Shown here: positions 44,388 to 54,020 of the stretch, piece after piece
Layout: every line of letters starts with the position of its first letter
How positions within the stretch are numbered: position 1 is the first letter of the stretch
From: Lysobacterales bacterium
GTDB taxonomy: Bacteria; Pseudomonadota; Gammaproteobacteria; Xanthomonadales; SZUA-36
Direction of reading: 5' to 3'
DNA length: 64,000 nt
Assembly: GCA_014238945.1 (NCBI GenBank)
Contig: JABAAB010000062.1
Location: 24,934 to 88,933, forward strand
Notes under the pieces: model-generated
Databases searched by the model: none
What the model saw: only the letters and a program-made list of their open reading frames with translations
What the model was told of the DNA's origin: nothing
Program-made: the position numbers and the translations under genes

Positions 44388-45548
44388 TTACTGGAGCGCT
44401 TCTTTCAATAGTGCTTCACACAAACCCTTGTTGTCGAGTGCAATGCGCTCAATGGGCACCACACCCTGTGCATCGATCGACGGGATGTCGTAAGTGGCTG
44501 TACCTTCGTTGCAATTGCTGAATTGCAGCACGATGGTACCGTCATCCATACGGTCGATTTCGGTGGCTGTATCGAACAGACCACCCGATGCAATACTGAC
44601 CCCCATTTCGGACATGTCGCCGTCAACTGTACCCAGTGCGGTAAGCCAGCGGTGTCCGGGGTCACCCAGGTTTGCCGTTGCTTCATCGGGGGGCAGTTCC
44701 GTGTCATAGGTAAACCAGGCCATCGACACTAATCCCAGGTCAGGGAACACGGTAATAAAGAAACCCTGTCCATCGGTGATGGGATTGAACCACGCATCAT
44801 TCAGACCGGCATTGATCACGAATTCTGCAAATATGAATACTTCAGTTGCATCGACGTTGCTGTCATTACCTGAATCGGCATCAACAAGATCAATAATGGC
44901 GCCGATAAAATAGTCCCCACTGGGCAGCGATTCCGGCAGACTCACAATTTCATCTACATTCAGGCTTGCACCTGCACCGATATTGGCTATGTTGGATGTG
45001 CCGATCAGGGAATCACCAGTGGTTATATCCGTGTCGCTGGAGGCGTAGAAATCAATATTGAATGATCCTGAGCCCGCATCGCCATTGTTTTGCAAAACTG
45101 CATTAACACTGACCTCATCACCGGTCGCATAAATTCCGTCTGCAACACTAAAGCTATCAACACTGACCTCGGCCGAAGCCATGGTCTCAACGACTCTCAC
45201 AATTCCGTTTTGTGCTGAACAGGGTGCCGGACAGCTGTGCACAGAGCAGTGGTAAAGTATCTCTTCTATCGAATTAAACGTCATTGAGAATTCAAAACTT
45301 GAAGAAGTCGGCGATTGAAAACTGCCATCGTCGGCCCGCACATCGTGGTTGGCTCCGCCCGATGCATTGACCCACTTGACGGTATCCCCAACCTCGATGG
45401 TCAGGTCATTGGGTTCGAACCGGCGTGGATCCAGCACCTGGACCTCGTGGGTGGTCTGTGCGTTTGCCAGTGCTGGCGAAATGAGTAACAGGGCGATCAG
45501 TAAAACCCGCTTGAACAGATAGTCTGGTTGATACTTGTATGTGCTCAT
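44388..45548 (-). CDS. Exported cupredoxin with CARDB domain
   Basis: 386 residues. The signal peptide ends about residue 30 (LLLISPALANA). A plastocyanin-like domain covers about 31-125 (FEPNDLTIEVGDTVKWVN, copper ligands His in ANHDV and Cys/His in YHCSVHS). The usual axial Met is replaced by the Q of SAQNG, and a CPAPC pair is inserted in the loop. A CARDB-type beta domain covers about 130-245 (VNAVLQNNGDAGSGSFNIDFY). A C-terminal domain (NDAWFNPITDGQGFFITVFPD, GDPGHRWLTALG) recurs in secreted proteins of gammaproteobacteria and has no known function. Start ATG 45548; MSTYKYQPDY is a long n-region, so the start may lie further in. Confidence 0.8.
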   Translation of the reverse strand: MSTYKYQPDYLFKRVLLIALLLISPALANAQTTHEVQVLDPRRFEPNDLTIEVGDTVKWVNASGGANHDVRADDGSFQSPTSSSFEFSMTFNSIEEILYHCSVHSCPAPCSAQNGIVRVVETMASAEVSVDSFSVADGIYATGDEVSVNAVLQNNGDAGSGSFNIDFYASSDTDITTGDSLIGTSNIANIGAGASLNVDEIVSLPESLPSGDYFIGAIIDLVDADSGNDSNVDATEVFIFAEFVINAGLNDAWFNPITDGQGFFITVFPDLGLVSMAWFTYDTELPPDEATANLGDPGHRWLTALGTVDGDMSEMGVSIASGGLFDTATEIDRMDDGTIVLQFSNCNEGTATYDIPSIDAQGVVPIERIALDNKGLCEALLKEALQ

Positions 45549-45617
45549 TTGATCTTCCCTGAAAGGCCAACTACAGACCCGTTTGTGCTCATTCTAATGC
45601 AGACCGGAGGATTCTGC

Positions 45618-46517
45618 CTATTCTTTCACTTCTTCTTTGGTCAAAATCGTGCAGGCATCCTCATATTTCTTCACTGTCGCATCTATAACCGATGCTGGCA
45701 GCGCCGGTCCGGGCGCGCGTTTGTTCCAGTCCAGTGTTTCCAGGTAGTCGCGAACGTACTGCTTGTCATAACTGGGTGGGCTGGTTCCAGGCCGCCAGCT
45801 GTCCAGTGGCCAGAAACGTGACGAGTCCGGTGTCAGTACCTCGTCCATCAGGTAAAGCCTGCCCTCGTTGTCGAGACCGAACTCAAACTTGGTGTCAGCG
45901 ATTATGATTCCGCGGGCAATGGCATGGCGCTTGGCAAATTCGTAGATCTCAATACTGGTCTCACGTACCTTCGTTGCCAGTTCCTCACCGATCAGGTCAA
46001 CGATCGCCTGGAAATCAACATTCACATCATGGTTGCCGGCAGCCGCCTTGGTCGAAGGGGTGAACAGAACCCGGGGTAAGCGGTCTGCCTGTTGCAGTCC
46101 GGCTGGTATGGTAATTCCACAAACAGCGCCTGAACGCTGATAATCTTTCCAACCGGAACCTGTCAGGTATCCGCGCACGATGGCCTCCACAGGCAGTGGC
46201 TTGAGTCGGCGCACCACCACAGATCGCTCATGCAGAAGGTCGGCAAGCTGAGGGTCATCGACTACATCTGCAACAGCAATACCGGTCAGGTGATTGCGTA
46301 TGATGCCAGCGGTTTGTCCAAACCAGAAATTGGATATACGTGTTAACAAAGCACCCTTGCCGGGTAGCGGATCGGGTAATACGACATCGAATGCCGACAG
46401 CCGGTCAGATGCCACGATCAGCATGTGTTCATCATCGATCGCGAAACAATCGCGTACTTTGCCCTGGTGGATCAATGGCAAGGAACTGATCATTTCGGTG
46501 TTGTATGCTGGGGACAC
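45618..46517 (-). CDS. purC: Phosphoribosylaminoimidazole-succinocarboxamide synthase
   Basis: Joins CAIR and aspartate in purine synthesis. 299 residues, the longer (yeast-type) form. Signatures are [30 protein letters not shown], the SAICAR motif [18 protein letters not shown], and the block [37 protein letters not shown] 46517 was chosen: AAGGA lies six bases upstream and the N-terminus then fits the family. The frame remains open to 46592; ATG 46493 is the other candidate. Confidence 0.95.
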   Translation of the reverse strand: MSPAYNTEMISSLPLIHQGKVRDCFAIDDEHMLIVASDRLSAFDVVLPDPLPGKGALLTRISNFWFGQTAGIIRNHLTGIAVADVVDDPQLADLLHERSVVVRRLKPLPVEAIVRGYLTGSGWKDYQRSGAVCGITIPAGLQQADRLPRVLFTPSTKAAAGNHDVNVDFQAIVDLIGEELATKVRETSIEIYEFAKRHAIARGIIIADTKFEFGLDNEGRLYLMDEVLTPDSSRFWPLDSWRPGTSPPSYDKQYVRDYLETLDWNKRAPGPALPASVIDATVKKYEDACTILTKEEVKE

Positions 46518-46659
46518 GACGATTCCTTTGTTATTTTTTGCTGTGACAGTACCAGCAGCAATTATATACTTGCCCGCTTGGTGATCGAACAAGGAAAATT
46601 AAACCGGATGACAAACACCGATTTTACAGCTTCGGCCCAACCTGGAGAACAACGGCTCA

Positions 46660-47442
46660 ATGAACCATTATTGGGGTAAGTTGATCGGCGGTATTCTTGG
46701 TCTGTTGCGTGGCGGAATCACCGGGGCGATTTTTGGGGTTTTCCTGGGACACATGCTGGACAGATTCCTGTCGGGTCTTTCCGGTGTAAACCACACACGT
46801 GATGCATTTTTTGGCGCGGTATTTTCCACCCTGGGTCATATCAACAAGGCTGACGGGCGGGTAACAGCGGCAGAGATTGCGGCGGCGGAGCAATTGATGC
46901 GACGTCTGCAATTATCCGAACCCGAACGACAACGGGCCATCCGATATTTTCAACAGGGCAAGCAGGCTGATTTTAATCTTGCGGCCACCCTGCACACTTT
47001 TGCACGTCATTCCATGCTTCGTCATGAATTGCGTATCATGTTTATCGAACTGTTGTTGGAGGCGGCGCTGGCGGATGGCGAGTTTTCGGCAGCCGAACAG
47101 GCAATACTGGTGCAGTCTTGTGCGGCATTGCATATTCCGGGCAATGTGTTCTCAGCCATGCTCAAGGCACGCCAGGGTGGTGCACAGGGCGGCTATAATA
47201 GCCAAAGGCAGACGGTGACCCGGGGGCCAAGCCTGTCGGAGTCCTATGCAGCCCTGGGTTTGGCGCCCGAAGCAACTGCCCAGGAGGTCAAACGTGCTTA
47301 CCGCAAACTGGTATCACAGTACCACCCGGACAAGTTGGTATCACGGGGACTACCTGATGAAATGATGGAAATAGCCAAAAAAAGAGTACGCGAGATCAAC
47401 ACCGCCTATGACAAGATAAAAGCATCGAGGGAGATCAAGTAA
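46660..47442 (+). CDS. djlA: DnaJ-like co-chaperone DjlA
   Basis: 260 residues. An N-terminal glycine-rich transmembrane segment ([29 protein letters not shown]) anchors it in the inner membrane. A TerB-like domain follows (about 45-160, [20 protein letters not shown]), then a C-terminal J domain, [22 protein letters not shown] with the essential HPD in YHPDKL. It stimulates DnaK in relation to the envelope. rpe follows 55 bases downstream. Confidence 0.96.
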   Translation: MNHYWGKLIGGILGLLRGGITGAIFGVFLGHMLDRFLSGLSGVNHTRDAFFGAVFSTLGHINKADGRVTAAEIAAAEQLMRRLQLSEPERQRAIRYFQQGKQADFNLAATLHTFARHSMLRHELRIMFIELLLEAALADGEFSAAEQAILVQSCAALHIPGNVFSAMLKARQGGAQGGYNSQRQTVTRGPSLSESYAALGLAPEATAQEVKRAYRKLVSQYHPDKLVSRGLPDEMMEIAKKRVREINTAYDKIKASREIK

Positions 47443-47497
47443 ATTTCCATTTTTGACTCAAAGGCAGGCGCAATTGGTGCGCACAACAGGATATTTT

Positions 47498-48166
47498 ATG
47501 AAACAAGACAGTATTATTGCTCCATCCATACTTTCAGCTGATTTCGCCCGTCTTGGGCAGGATACACAGGCCGTCCTGGATGCAGGTGCGGACTGGGTAC
47601 ATTTTGATGTGATGGATAACCATTTCGTACCCAACCTGACCATAGGCCCAATGGTTTGTAAGGCCTTGCGTGATTACGGAATCACCGCGCCCATCGATGT
47701 TCACCTGATGGTGCAGCCGGTGGACGAACTGGTAGACCAGTTCGCAAGCGCAGGTGCAAGCCTGATCAGTTTTCATCCCGAAGCGAGTGTTCACACGGAC
47801 CGCAGTATTAACCTGATCAGGGAAAGCGGGTGCAGAGCCGGCCTGGTGCTCAACCCCACAACACCACTGGAGGTGCTGGAATGGTCACTGGATCAACTGG
47901 ACATGGTCCTGTTGATGTCTGTCAATCCTGGTTTCGGTGGTCAGGGTTTTATCCCTTATGTACTGGACAAGGCCAGACGTGTCCGGGAAATGATCGACGC
48001 CAGTGGTCGTGACATCCGACTGCAGATTGACGGGGGCGTCACGGTGGACAACATCGGCACCATTGCTGCCGCAGGTGTGGATACCTTTGTTTCCGGTTCG
48101 GCCATATTTGGAACGGATGATTACGCGCAAACCATCACCAAAATGCGCGAAAACATTTCCGGCTAA
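47498..48166 (+). CDS. rpe: Ribulose-phosphate 3-epimerase
   Basis: 222 residues of the pentose phosphate pathway. Family signatures: [37 protein letters not shown] (metal-binding His and catalytic Asp), [36 protein letters not shown] and [15 protein letters not shown] 47498 was chosen over 47453, as it leaves [12 protein letters not shown], the usual start. The gene is followed by a REP-like cluster. Confidence 0.98.
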   Translation: MKQDSIIAPSILSADFARLGQDTQAVLDAGADWVHFDVMDNHFVPNLTIGPMVCKALRDYGITAPIDVHLMVQPVDELVDQFASAGASLISFHPEASVHTDRSINLIRESGCRAGLVLNPTTPLEVLEWSLDQLDMVLLMSVNPGFGGQGFIPYVLDKARRVREMIDASGRDIRLQIDGGVTVDNIGTIAAAGVDTFVSGSAIFGTDDYAQTITKMRENISG

Positions 48167-48187
48167 CGGCATTCCAAACCAAAGGCA

Positions 48188-48285
48188 CCGTCATCCCGCT
48201 GCCGCGAATAGCGGAACCCAGTTCCCGCTTTCGCGGCAATGACCTTCGACCTTTTTGCACCGTTGTCGCGGCAATGACGATCTTT
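48188..48285. repeat. REP-like palindromic repeat cluster
   Basis: Contains GTCATCCCGCTGCCGCGAATAG with GCGGAACCC, then TTCCCGCTTTCGCGGCAATGA and a second GTCGCGGCAATGACG. The same GCCGCGA(A/G)TAGCGGAACCC unit appears twice near 55.5 kb. Such short CG-rich extragenic palindromes accumulate between convergent genes, as here (rpe and the sortase gene). Confidence 0.75.
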
Positions 48286-48870
48286 CTACCCCGTATCACG
48301 CTCCACCGGCAACGCGGTAATCACCCACCGCAGTGGACCGCCCGCCAAGGGTGAATCAAAGGGATAGCAGGTCAACAGGGTCAGTCTTTCCAGACCCTCT
48401 TCGATAACCAGTTGCTGACGGCGGCTGTCGACCGTTTCCAGCCAGGTGACCCGGTAATCGCGGGTATCACCGCTGGTTTGCAGACGCAGCAGGTCACCGG
48501 TTTCCAGGTATTGCAGAAATTTGAAGTGCGTATCGCGGTGACCGCTCAGGATTCGGTCCGTGGTCCGTTCCATTTGCGTGTTGTTCAACAATGTTGGGCC
48601 GAAGGCGAGGTTGCGGCCCGAACTGCCCTCAAGGATGACCTCGCGCAGACCCAGGCGGGGAATTTCAAGTACCGCGATGGCCCGGGTATCTGCCCAGGGC
48701 CAGGGTTTGGCCTCAGTATCACCTGCCAGTGTCTTTTGCCAGGACCGTTCCAGCAGTTGTTGGGCGACTTTGGCCTTGATGGGCATCCATGCTGCGTGGA
48801 TGCTAAAAGAAACGGCGGTGCAGCACACCGCCGCCAGCAGCCAACGGCGTCCTGACAGACCAGCTTTCAC
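48286..48870 (-). CDS. Class GN sortase (proteobacterial dedicated sortase)
   Basis: A transpeptidase of the membrane, 194 residues from GTG 48870, whose GTGA overlaps the stop of the substrate gene; the frame is open to a GTG at 48933 that would overlap by 67 bases. A signal-anchor helix lies at the N-terminus (WLLAAVCCTAVSFSIHAAW). The triad His in LSGHRDTHF (residue 111), Cys in LTLLTCYPF (168) and Arg in PLRWVI (181) is complete. FGPTLLNNTQMERTTDRILSG is typical of the GN class, which usually has one dedicated substrate. It is the second gene of the operon with that substrate. Confidence 0.93.
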   Translation of the reverse strand: MKAGLSGRRWLLAAVCCTAVSFSIHAAWMPIKAKVAQQLLERSWQKTLAGDTEAKPWPWADTRAIAVLEIPRLGLREVILEGSSGRNLAFGPTLLNNTQMERTTDRILSGHRDTHFKFLQYLETGDLLRLQTSGDTRDYRVTWLETVDSRRQQLVIEEGLERLTLLTCYPFDSPLAGGPLRWVITALPVERDTG

Positions 48871-51062
48871 AACGGGGAGGGTCTTGACCAGGATGAGAGG
48901 TTTGCCGATGGCAAGCGACTGCCACTGAACCACAACATCAGTGTGGCCAACAACAGCACGAAAAGGGATAACAGCAGTTGTGCCTGCCAGCCTGTGGCGG
49001 TTGAGGGATAGTTGGCCAGGGTGGCGGAAGCGCCTGCGGGTAGCAAGCCACGTACATTTGACTGTGCCAGGGTATCGTCAACGCTTCGTCTGGGTGTTTT
49101 GTCCACCGCCACCATGCTGGTATGACGGGTCAGCAGACCATGATCCAGCGCCAATGATGTGATTTCCAGTTCTGTCAGCTCCCGGTCAGCGCCAAACAAC
49201 AGACCATCCTCCAGGGCCTCAATTTTCTTTCGTGCCCACAAGATGGCCAGGTTATCACCACCGGGTATGCCGGAAGCGACGTCCCAGCCATTGACGGTCA
49301 GGTCCCAGTCCCTGTCGTTGAATCTGCCGCACAGACCGATCATGGTGGGTTCCGAGTCCAGGCGGGCGATCAGCCACAATGGCTCACCGGCATAGAGATC
49401 GGGGATGATTTCGGGGTAGTATTCGGCCGATCCGCCCCAGTCAACGCAGATATCGGTCAGGGCCGGTACCTGAATGCGTCCCCAAAGTGCCGACATCTGC
49501 TCTTTAACTTCGTCCGGCTTGGCGATATGGACATGGCTGCCACGACCGATCTCCGCAACCTTGCGCATAAACCAGCTATTGGGTGCGTGTCCGATTGCGA
49601 CCGTGAACATACGGCTGTCACCCAGATCGCCCGCAACCATTTTCAGCACATCGGCTTCATTGCCCACAGCACCGTCGGTGATAAACACTACCTGTCGCAT
49701 CAAGCCCTCCAACTCCGGCAAACCGAGTGCGATTTTCAGGGCAGGTGCCATATTGGTGCCACCGTTGGCCGAAAGACCCCGAATAAACCGCCTGGCGTCA
49801 TCCAGGCTGGTGTGGTTAACCGGCACGGAGCGGTCGAACAGCACATCGGTCTCGGAGTTGAATTCCATCAGGTTGAAGCGGTCATCGGGGCCAAAAGACT
49901 TGAGTGCGTGTAACAGGGCCGCCTTTGCCTGTGAGAGTGACGGGCCTTCCATTGAACCGGAAGTATCGATAATCAGGATGACCTCACGCGCCTGCAACAC
50001 GATGGCCTCCTCCAGTGGGGGTGCCAGCATCAACTGGGCATAGACCGACTCACCATCGTAGTAGGTACTCAATGAAGCGCTGGGGGCGGTGTTTTGCACC
50101 GCTGTCCAGCTGAGTTCAAAATCCCGGTCCGCTACCGCGTAGGGATCCAGCAATTCAATATGGTAGCCATGTGCTGATTTTTGGATATCAACATCGTGGT
50201 AGCGGCTCTCAATGGCCGCAAATTCGACCGTGCTGGCCAGGTTGGCCCGCAGACTCAGCGCGTGGTCATTGCTGTTGCTGGCGGGTAGCAACTGCGGTTT
50301 TGGTGCTGGCTTGAGATCAACATGCTGACGCCCCGGTGTCCAGCGCGGCGTAAACGTCATGGGTATACGCAGGTGGTAGCTGAAGTCGGAGTAGCTGATG
50401 TTTTGCAGATAGGAGATGGTGACTTCAATGGCCTCACCCGGTCCGATATTGGCGAGCCGGGTTTCAAACTGGTTTCGGCGCTGCTGTTCCACCAGCGTGG
50501 CCGTCTGGCCGTTGTCACGTGCCTGTTGATAGACCCGTCGGGCGGTTTCTTTTTCCTGAATTTCACCCTCCAGGATACGTTCACCGACCCGGATCCGCAT
50601 ACGATCGACCGCTGCTCCCTGCGGAAGGGGAAAGCGGTAGGTGCCTTCTGCCCATTGGCTGCCGCTGTTGCTGAATTGCTGGGTTATTTCCACCCGTGCA
50701 ATCAGACCTGTGATGTCAATCTGTACATCGGTATCAATGGCCAGTTGCGTATAGGCGCCTGAATCACTATGCAGCAGTAAGCCCCAGATCGGCTGACCGG
50801 TCTGTTCCTGCGCTATGGCAGCTTCCATGCGGATGATCAACAAGCTTGCCAATATCACGGCGAGTGACAGCAGGGTGCGGTGTTTCCAGTGCATGACCCG
50901 GCGGTTGCCTGTTTTTCTGGATTTCAGCCGGCGGCTAACCCTGGCAGCAAGACGACGGGCCAGACCTGGGTTCTGGCGCCAGGCTTGCTGCTCAAGGAGA
51001 TCACGGATGGATGCTGTCTCGGGTGGTTCGTAGAGGTCATCGGGGTATTTTATCTGGGGCAT
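48867..51062 (-). CDS. Dedicated sortase substrate with VIT and von Willebrand A domains
   Basis: 731 residues from ATG 51062, although the frame is open to 51245. A basic N-terminal segment precedes a signal anchor (HRTLLSLAVILASLLIIRMEAAIAQ). A VIT domain (VDRMRIRVGERILEGEIQEKETARRVYQQA) covers the first third, and a vWA domain with complete MIDAS motif DTSGSMEGPS follows, continuing with NGGTNMAPAL and FITDGAVGNE. The C-terminus has the sorting layout: LPAGA, a hydrophobic stretch (LLLSLFVLLLATLMLWF) and a short tail. The domain set is that of the marine proteobacterial sortase target family (TIGR03788). It should be cut and attached by the downstream sortase; the acceptor is unknown. Confidence 0.9.
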   Translation of the reverse strand: MPQIKYPDDLYEPPETASIRDLLEQQAWRQNPGLARRLAARVSRRLKSRKTGNRRVMHWKHRTLLSLAVILASLLIIRMEAAIAQEQTGQPIWGLLLHSDSGAYTQLAIDTDVQIDITGLIARVEITQQFSNSGSQWAEGTYRFPLPQGAAVDRMRIRVGERILEGEIQEKETARRVYQQARDNGQTATLVEQQRRNQFETRLANIGPGEAIEVTISYLQNISYSDFSYHLRIPMTFTPRWTPGRQHVDLKPAPKPQLLPASNSNDHALSLRANLASTVEFAAIESRYHDVDIQKSAHGYHIELLDPYAVADRDFELSWTAVQNTAPSASLSTYYDGESVYAQLMLAPPLEEAIVLQAREVILIIDTSGSMEGPSLSQAKAALLHALKSFGPDDRFNLMEFNSETDVLFDRSVPVNHTSLDDARRFIRGLSANGGTNMAPALKIALGLPELEGLMRQVVFITDGAVGNEADVLKMVAGDLGDSRMFTVAIGHAPNSWFMRKVAEIGRGSHVHIAKPDEVKEQMSALWGRIQVPALTDICVDWGGSAEYYPEIIPDLYAGEPLWLIARLDSEPTMIGLCGRFNDRDWDLTVNGWDVASGIPGGDNLAILWARKKIEALEDGLLFGADRELTELEITSLALDHGLLTRHTSMVAVDKTPRRSVDDTLAQSNVRGLLPAGASATLANYPSTATGWQAQLLLSLFVLLLATLMLWFSGSRLPSANLSSWSRPSPL

Positions 51063-51238
51063 GACTTGGGTCCAGTGGTGTTGTAACTGTAATTGAAACG
51101 CAGTGGTATGCACTGGCGGTGATGGAATGCGGTCAGGAAAAGGCCTGAATGGGGCAAAACTATGGCAATGGTCAATCTTCAGGTACACCCACCGGCACAC
51201 AGGCCGTAAACTAGGAGTACACACCGGAGAGGAATTTG

Positions 51239-51934
51239 ATGCCACGACGTATCGCCATTGTTGAAGACGAGGCCGCCATCCGCCACAACTACCAGGATGC
51301 CCTGCGGATCCAGGGCTACCAGGTCGCAGGCTATGCTGACCGTCAAAGCGCGCTCAGTGCTTTTCACAGCCGTCTGCCCGATATGATCATCATTGATGTC
51401 GGTCTCGGTGATGATGTTGAAGGCGGTTTTGAACTGTGCCGGGAGTTACGGTCCAGATCACGCACCTTACCGATCATGTTCCTGACCGCCCGGGATTCCG
51501 ACCTTGATGTGATCTCCGGTCTGCGCCTGGGTGCGGATGATTACCTGACCAAGGACATCAGCCTGCCGCACCTGATGGCGAGAATCGTGGCGCTCTTCCG
51601 GCGGGTTGAGATGCTGTCTGGTGAACAGACCAGTGGCACCTGGCTGGAACGTGGAAAACTGCGTCTGTCAATCGAGCGTATGGAGGTTATGTGGGACAGC
51701 CAACCGGTACCCCTGACGGTGACTGAACTGTGGATCGTGCATTCCCTGGCGCGTCGCCTGGGTCACGTACGATCCCGTCAGCAGTTGATGGATGACGCGA
51801 GCATTCTGGTGGACGATCAGACCATTACCAGTCACGTCAAACGGATCAGGCGCAAGTTCAATTCGCTGGATGATTCATTCGATAAACTGGACACCGTCTA
51901 CGGTGCCGGTTACCGATGGAAAACACCAGGATAA
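51239..51934 (+). CDS. pdsR: Dedicated sortase system response regulator PdsR
   Basis: 231 residues. An OmpR-type regulator with receiver domain (acidic pocket IVEDE, phospho-acceptor Asp53 in IIIDVGLGDD, LGADDYLTKDI) and a C-terminal winged helix (LTVTELWIVHSLARRLGHVRSRQQLMDDA, KRIRRKFNSLDDSF, YGAGYRW). ATG 51239 follows AGAGG; a TTG three bases earlier is possible. It is divergent from the sortase substrate gene, and 21 bases precede pdsS, the order of TIGR03787/TIGR03785 systems. Confidence 0.92.
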   Translation: MPRRIAIVEDEAAIRHNYQDALRIQGYQVAGYADRQSALSAFHSRLPDMIIIDVGLGDDVEGGFELCRELRSRSRTLPIMFLTARDSDLDVISGLRLGADDYLTKDISLPHLMARIVALFRRVEMLSGEQTSGTWLERGKLRLSIERMEVMWDSQPVPLTVTELWIVHSLARRLGHVRSRQQLMDDASILVDDQTITSHVKRIRRKFNSLDDSFDKLDTVYGAGYRWKTPG

Positions 51935-51955
51935 TGCTAATAGCCTGACCGCCTG

Positions 51956-53968
51956 ATGCGTTTAAGAAACCAACTCCTCGCACTTTCTCTGCTGACCTTG
52001 CTGTTGCCCTGGTCGGTCTGGAAACTGGTACAGGAACTGGAGAATTTTTTACGCGAAAACGAGGAGATTGCCCTGCTCGAATCAGCGGGAATGATCGCGC
52101 ACGCACTGCCCGGCTATTACCAGTCCGAGCTCAGGCTGGCACGAGGCCAGATTTTACCCGTACGCCAAATGGGTACGGATCCCATCATCGACGGTTACCT
52201 GACCGACTGGCCAGACCCCGGTCAGAGCCTTGAATTTGACGCCAACGGTGAAAATCTGAAGCTGAATGTTCTGGCAGGACGTGTAGGAACGGGGTTTTTC
52301 CTGGCATTGAGAGTTACCGATCCCGGGGAGATCGGTGCAACCACCTTCAATACAGGTATCACCGGCAGCGAACAAAAGGCCGGCTTGATGTTGTACGCGC
52401 AGAGCAAACGCAGCCTGTATACCTACATGGTCTCAACCGAGGCACCCGGGCCACTGACACTGGAAAACCAGGCTGGCACAGGTACCCGACTGGACGCTGC
52501 CTGGATCGATAACCCTGACGGTTACCAGGTTGAATTAAGATTGCCGGCCGAGGTGGAGCGTATCAGTGTAGGCGCGATCGCACCTGCGTTTACCATGCCG
52601 GGTGTTTCGGCAGCACGCTATGCAGGGACCCTGGATGGCACCGGGCAGGGGGATTGGCTGGAACTGACCTCCCGCGATGACGCTCTCGCGCGCTGGTTGT
52701 CACAACTGGTGCCGGCAAATTCCCGTGTTTGGCTGCTGCAGGCCGACGCCTGGGTCGTTGCGGATTCGGGTCCACTGCAAAACACCGGAAACTCTGAGCT
52801 GACATGGGTACAGCGCATGATTTACCAGGGGGTTGCGGATTCCAGTATGCAGTTACGGGAGACCCGGCCGCAGTGGCCCATACGTTTCAGCGGTACAGCG
52901 GTCGAAGCTGCGCTGCAGGGCGAGAATGGCAAACTCTGGAGCCGGGATCCGGATAGTGCTGCTGTTTACAACCTGGTGACGGTGCCGGTAAGGAGTGGCG
53001 AGAAGGTGCTCGGTGCCATCGTGATGGAGGCCAGCTCAGAAGGTCTTTTGTTGATGACCAACCGTGCATTGGGCAGCCTGTTATGGACCGCCATTTTGCT
53101 GGTAATCGCATTGACTGCCGGGCTGTGGTTGTTTGCATCGCGTCTGTCGGGGCGTGTGCAGAAACTCAGTGGGGCGGTCAGCCGTGCCATGGATGATGCC
53201 AGCCATATTCCTGATTTACCACAGACGACATCAGCTGATGAACTGGGTGACCTGGCCCGGAATACCGAGAAGTTGCTCAGGGCCGTGGCCGAATACACAC
53301 GTTATCTGCAAAAACTGGCCGGGCGTTTGTCGCATGAACTCAAAACTCCGCTGGCGATCACCCGTTCGTCACTGGACAACCTGTCTGGACATGATCTGGA
53401 TCCCAAGGCCCAACAATACGTGTTACGGGCGCGTGAAGGGCTGGAACGGCAGGCCGCGATCGTTCGTGCCATGAGCGAGGCGCAACGACTGGAACAATCC
53501 GTCAGCACCACGGACTGGGAATCCATTGATCTTGGTGAAATGTTGATCCATTGCGTGGAGGCCTACCGAGGTGTTCATCCTACGCGAACCATCAATCTGG
53601 AACTGCCACCTGATGCATGTAATTTGCGTTGTGCCCCGGAATTGATCGCCCAGGCCCTGGACAAACTGGTCGATAATGCCATCACACTCAGCGCGGCGGA
53701 CTGCGCCCTGGACATTTCGCTGAGCCGCGTGTCCGGCGAGTGTCTTATTCGTGTAGCCAACAGTGGAACCCGGTTACCCGATGTGTTGCATGAACAACTG
53801 TTCAACTCGCTGGTATCAATGCGTGAAAAACGCGGTAGTGGCCGTCATCTGGGACTGGGTCTCTACATCGTCAGACTGGTTGCCGAAGCGCATGGCGGCT
53901 CGGTCGCTGCAACCAACCTTTCCGGTGATAAAGGCGTTGAGTTTATTATTCATCTACCCGCGGGCTGA
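51956..53968 (+). CDS. pdsS: Dedicated sortase system sensor kinase PdsS
   Basis: 670 residues. A first membrane helix lies at about 8-25, a periplasmic sensing region of some 340 residues follows (with a carbohydrate-binding-like beta fold, IIDGYLTDWPDPGQSLEF), a second helix at about 378-398 (LLWTAILLVIALTAGLWLF), HAMP, the HisKA box LAGRLSHELKTPLAITR with His460, and an HATPase domain (DKLVDNAITLS, GRHLGLGLYIVRLVAEAHGG). The large periplasmic region with ligand-like domain is typical of PdsS. It pairs with PdsR to control the sortase genes next door. Confidence 0.93.
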   Translation: MRLRNQLLALSLLTLLLPWSVWKLVQELENFLRENEEIALLESAGMIAHALPGYYQSELRLARGQILPVRQMGTDPIIDGYLTDWPDPGQSLEFDANGENLKLNVLAGRVGTGFFLALRVTDPGEIGATTFNTGITGSEQKAGLMLYAQSKRSLYTYMVSTEAPGPLTLENQAGTGTRLDAAWIDNPDGYQVELRLPAEVERISVGAIAPAFTMPGVSAARYAGTLDGTGQGDWLELTSRDDALARWLSQLVPANSRVWLLQADAWVVADSGPLQNTGNSELTWVQRMIYQGVADSSMQLRETRPQWPIRFSGTAVEAALQGENGKLWSRDPDSAAVYNLVTVPVRSGEKVLGAIVMEASSEGLLLMTNRALGSLLWTAILLVIALTAGLWLFASRLSGRVQKLSGAVSRAMDDASHIPDLPQTTSADELGDLARNTEKLLRAVAEYTRYLQKLAGRLSHELKTPLAITRSSLDNLSGHDLDPKAQQYVLRAREGLERQAAIVRAMSEAQRLEQSVSTTDWESIDLGEMLIHCVEAYRGVHPTRTINLELPPDACNLRCAPELIAQALDKLVDNAITLSAADCALDISLSRVSGECLIRVANSGTRLPDVLHEQLFNSLVSMREKRGSGRHLGLGLYIVRLVAEAHGGSVAATNLSGDKGVEFIIHLPAG

Positions 53969-54020
53969 ATCGGGGTAGAATCGGCTTTTCATCCTGTCTT
54001 ATCATTGGAACTTCCACGGT

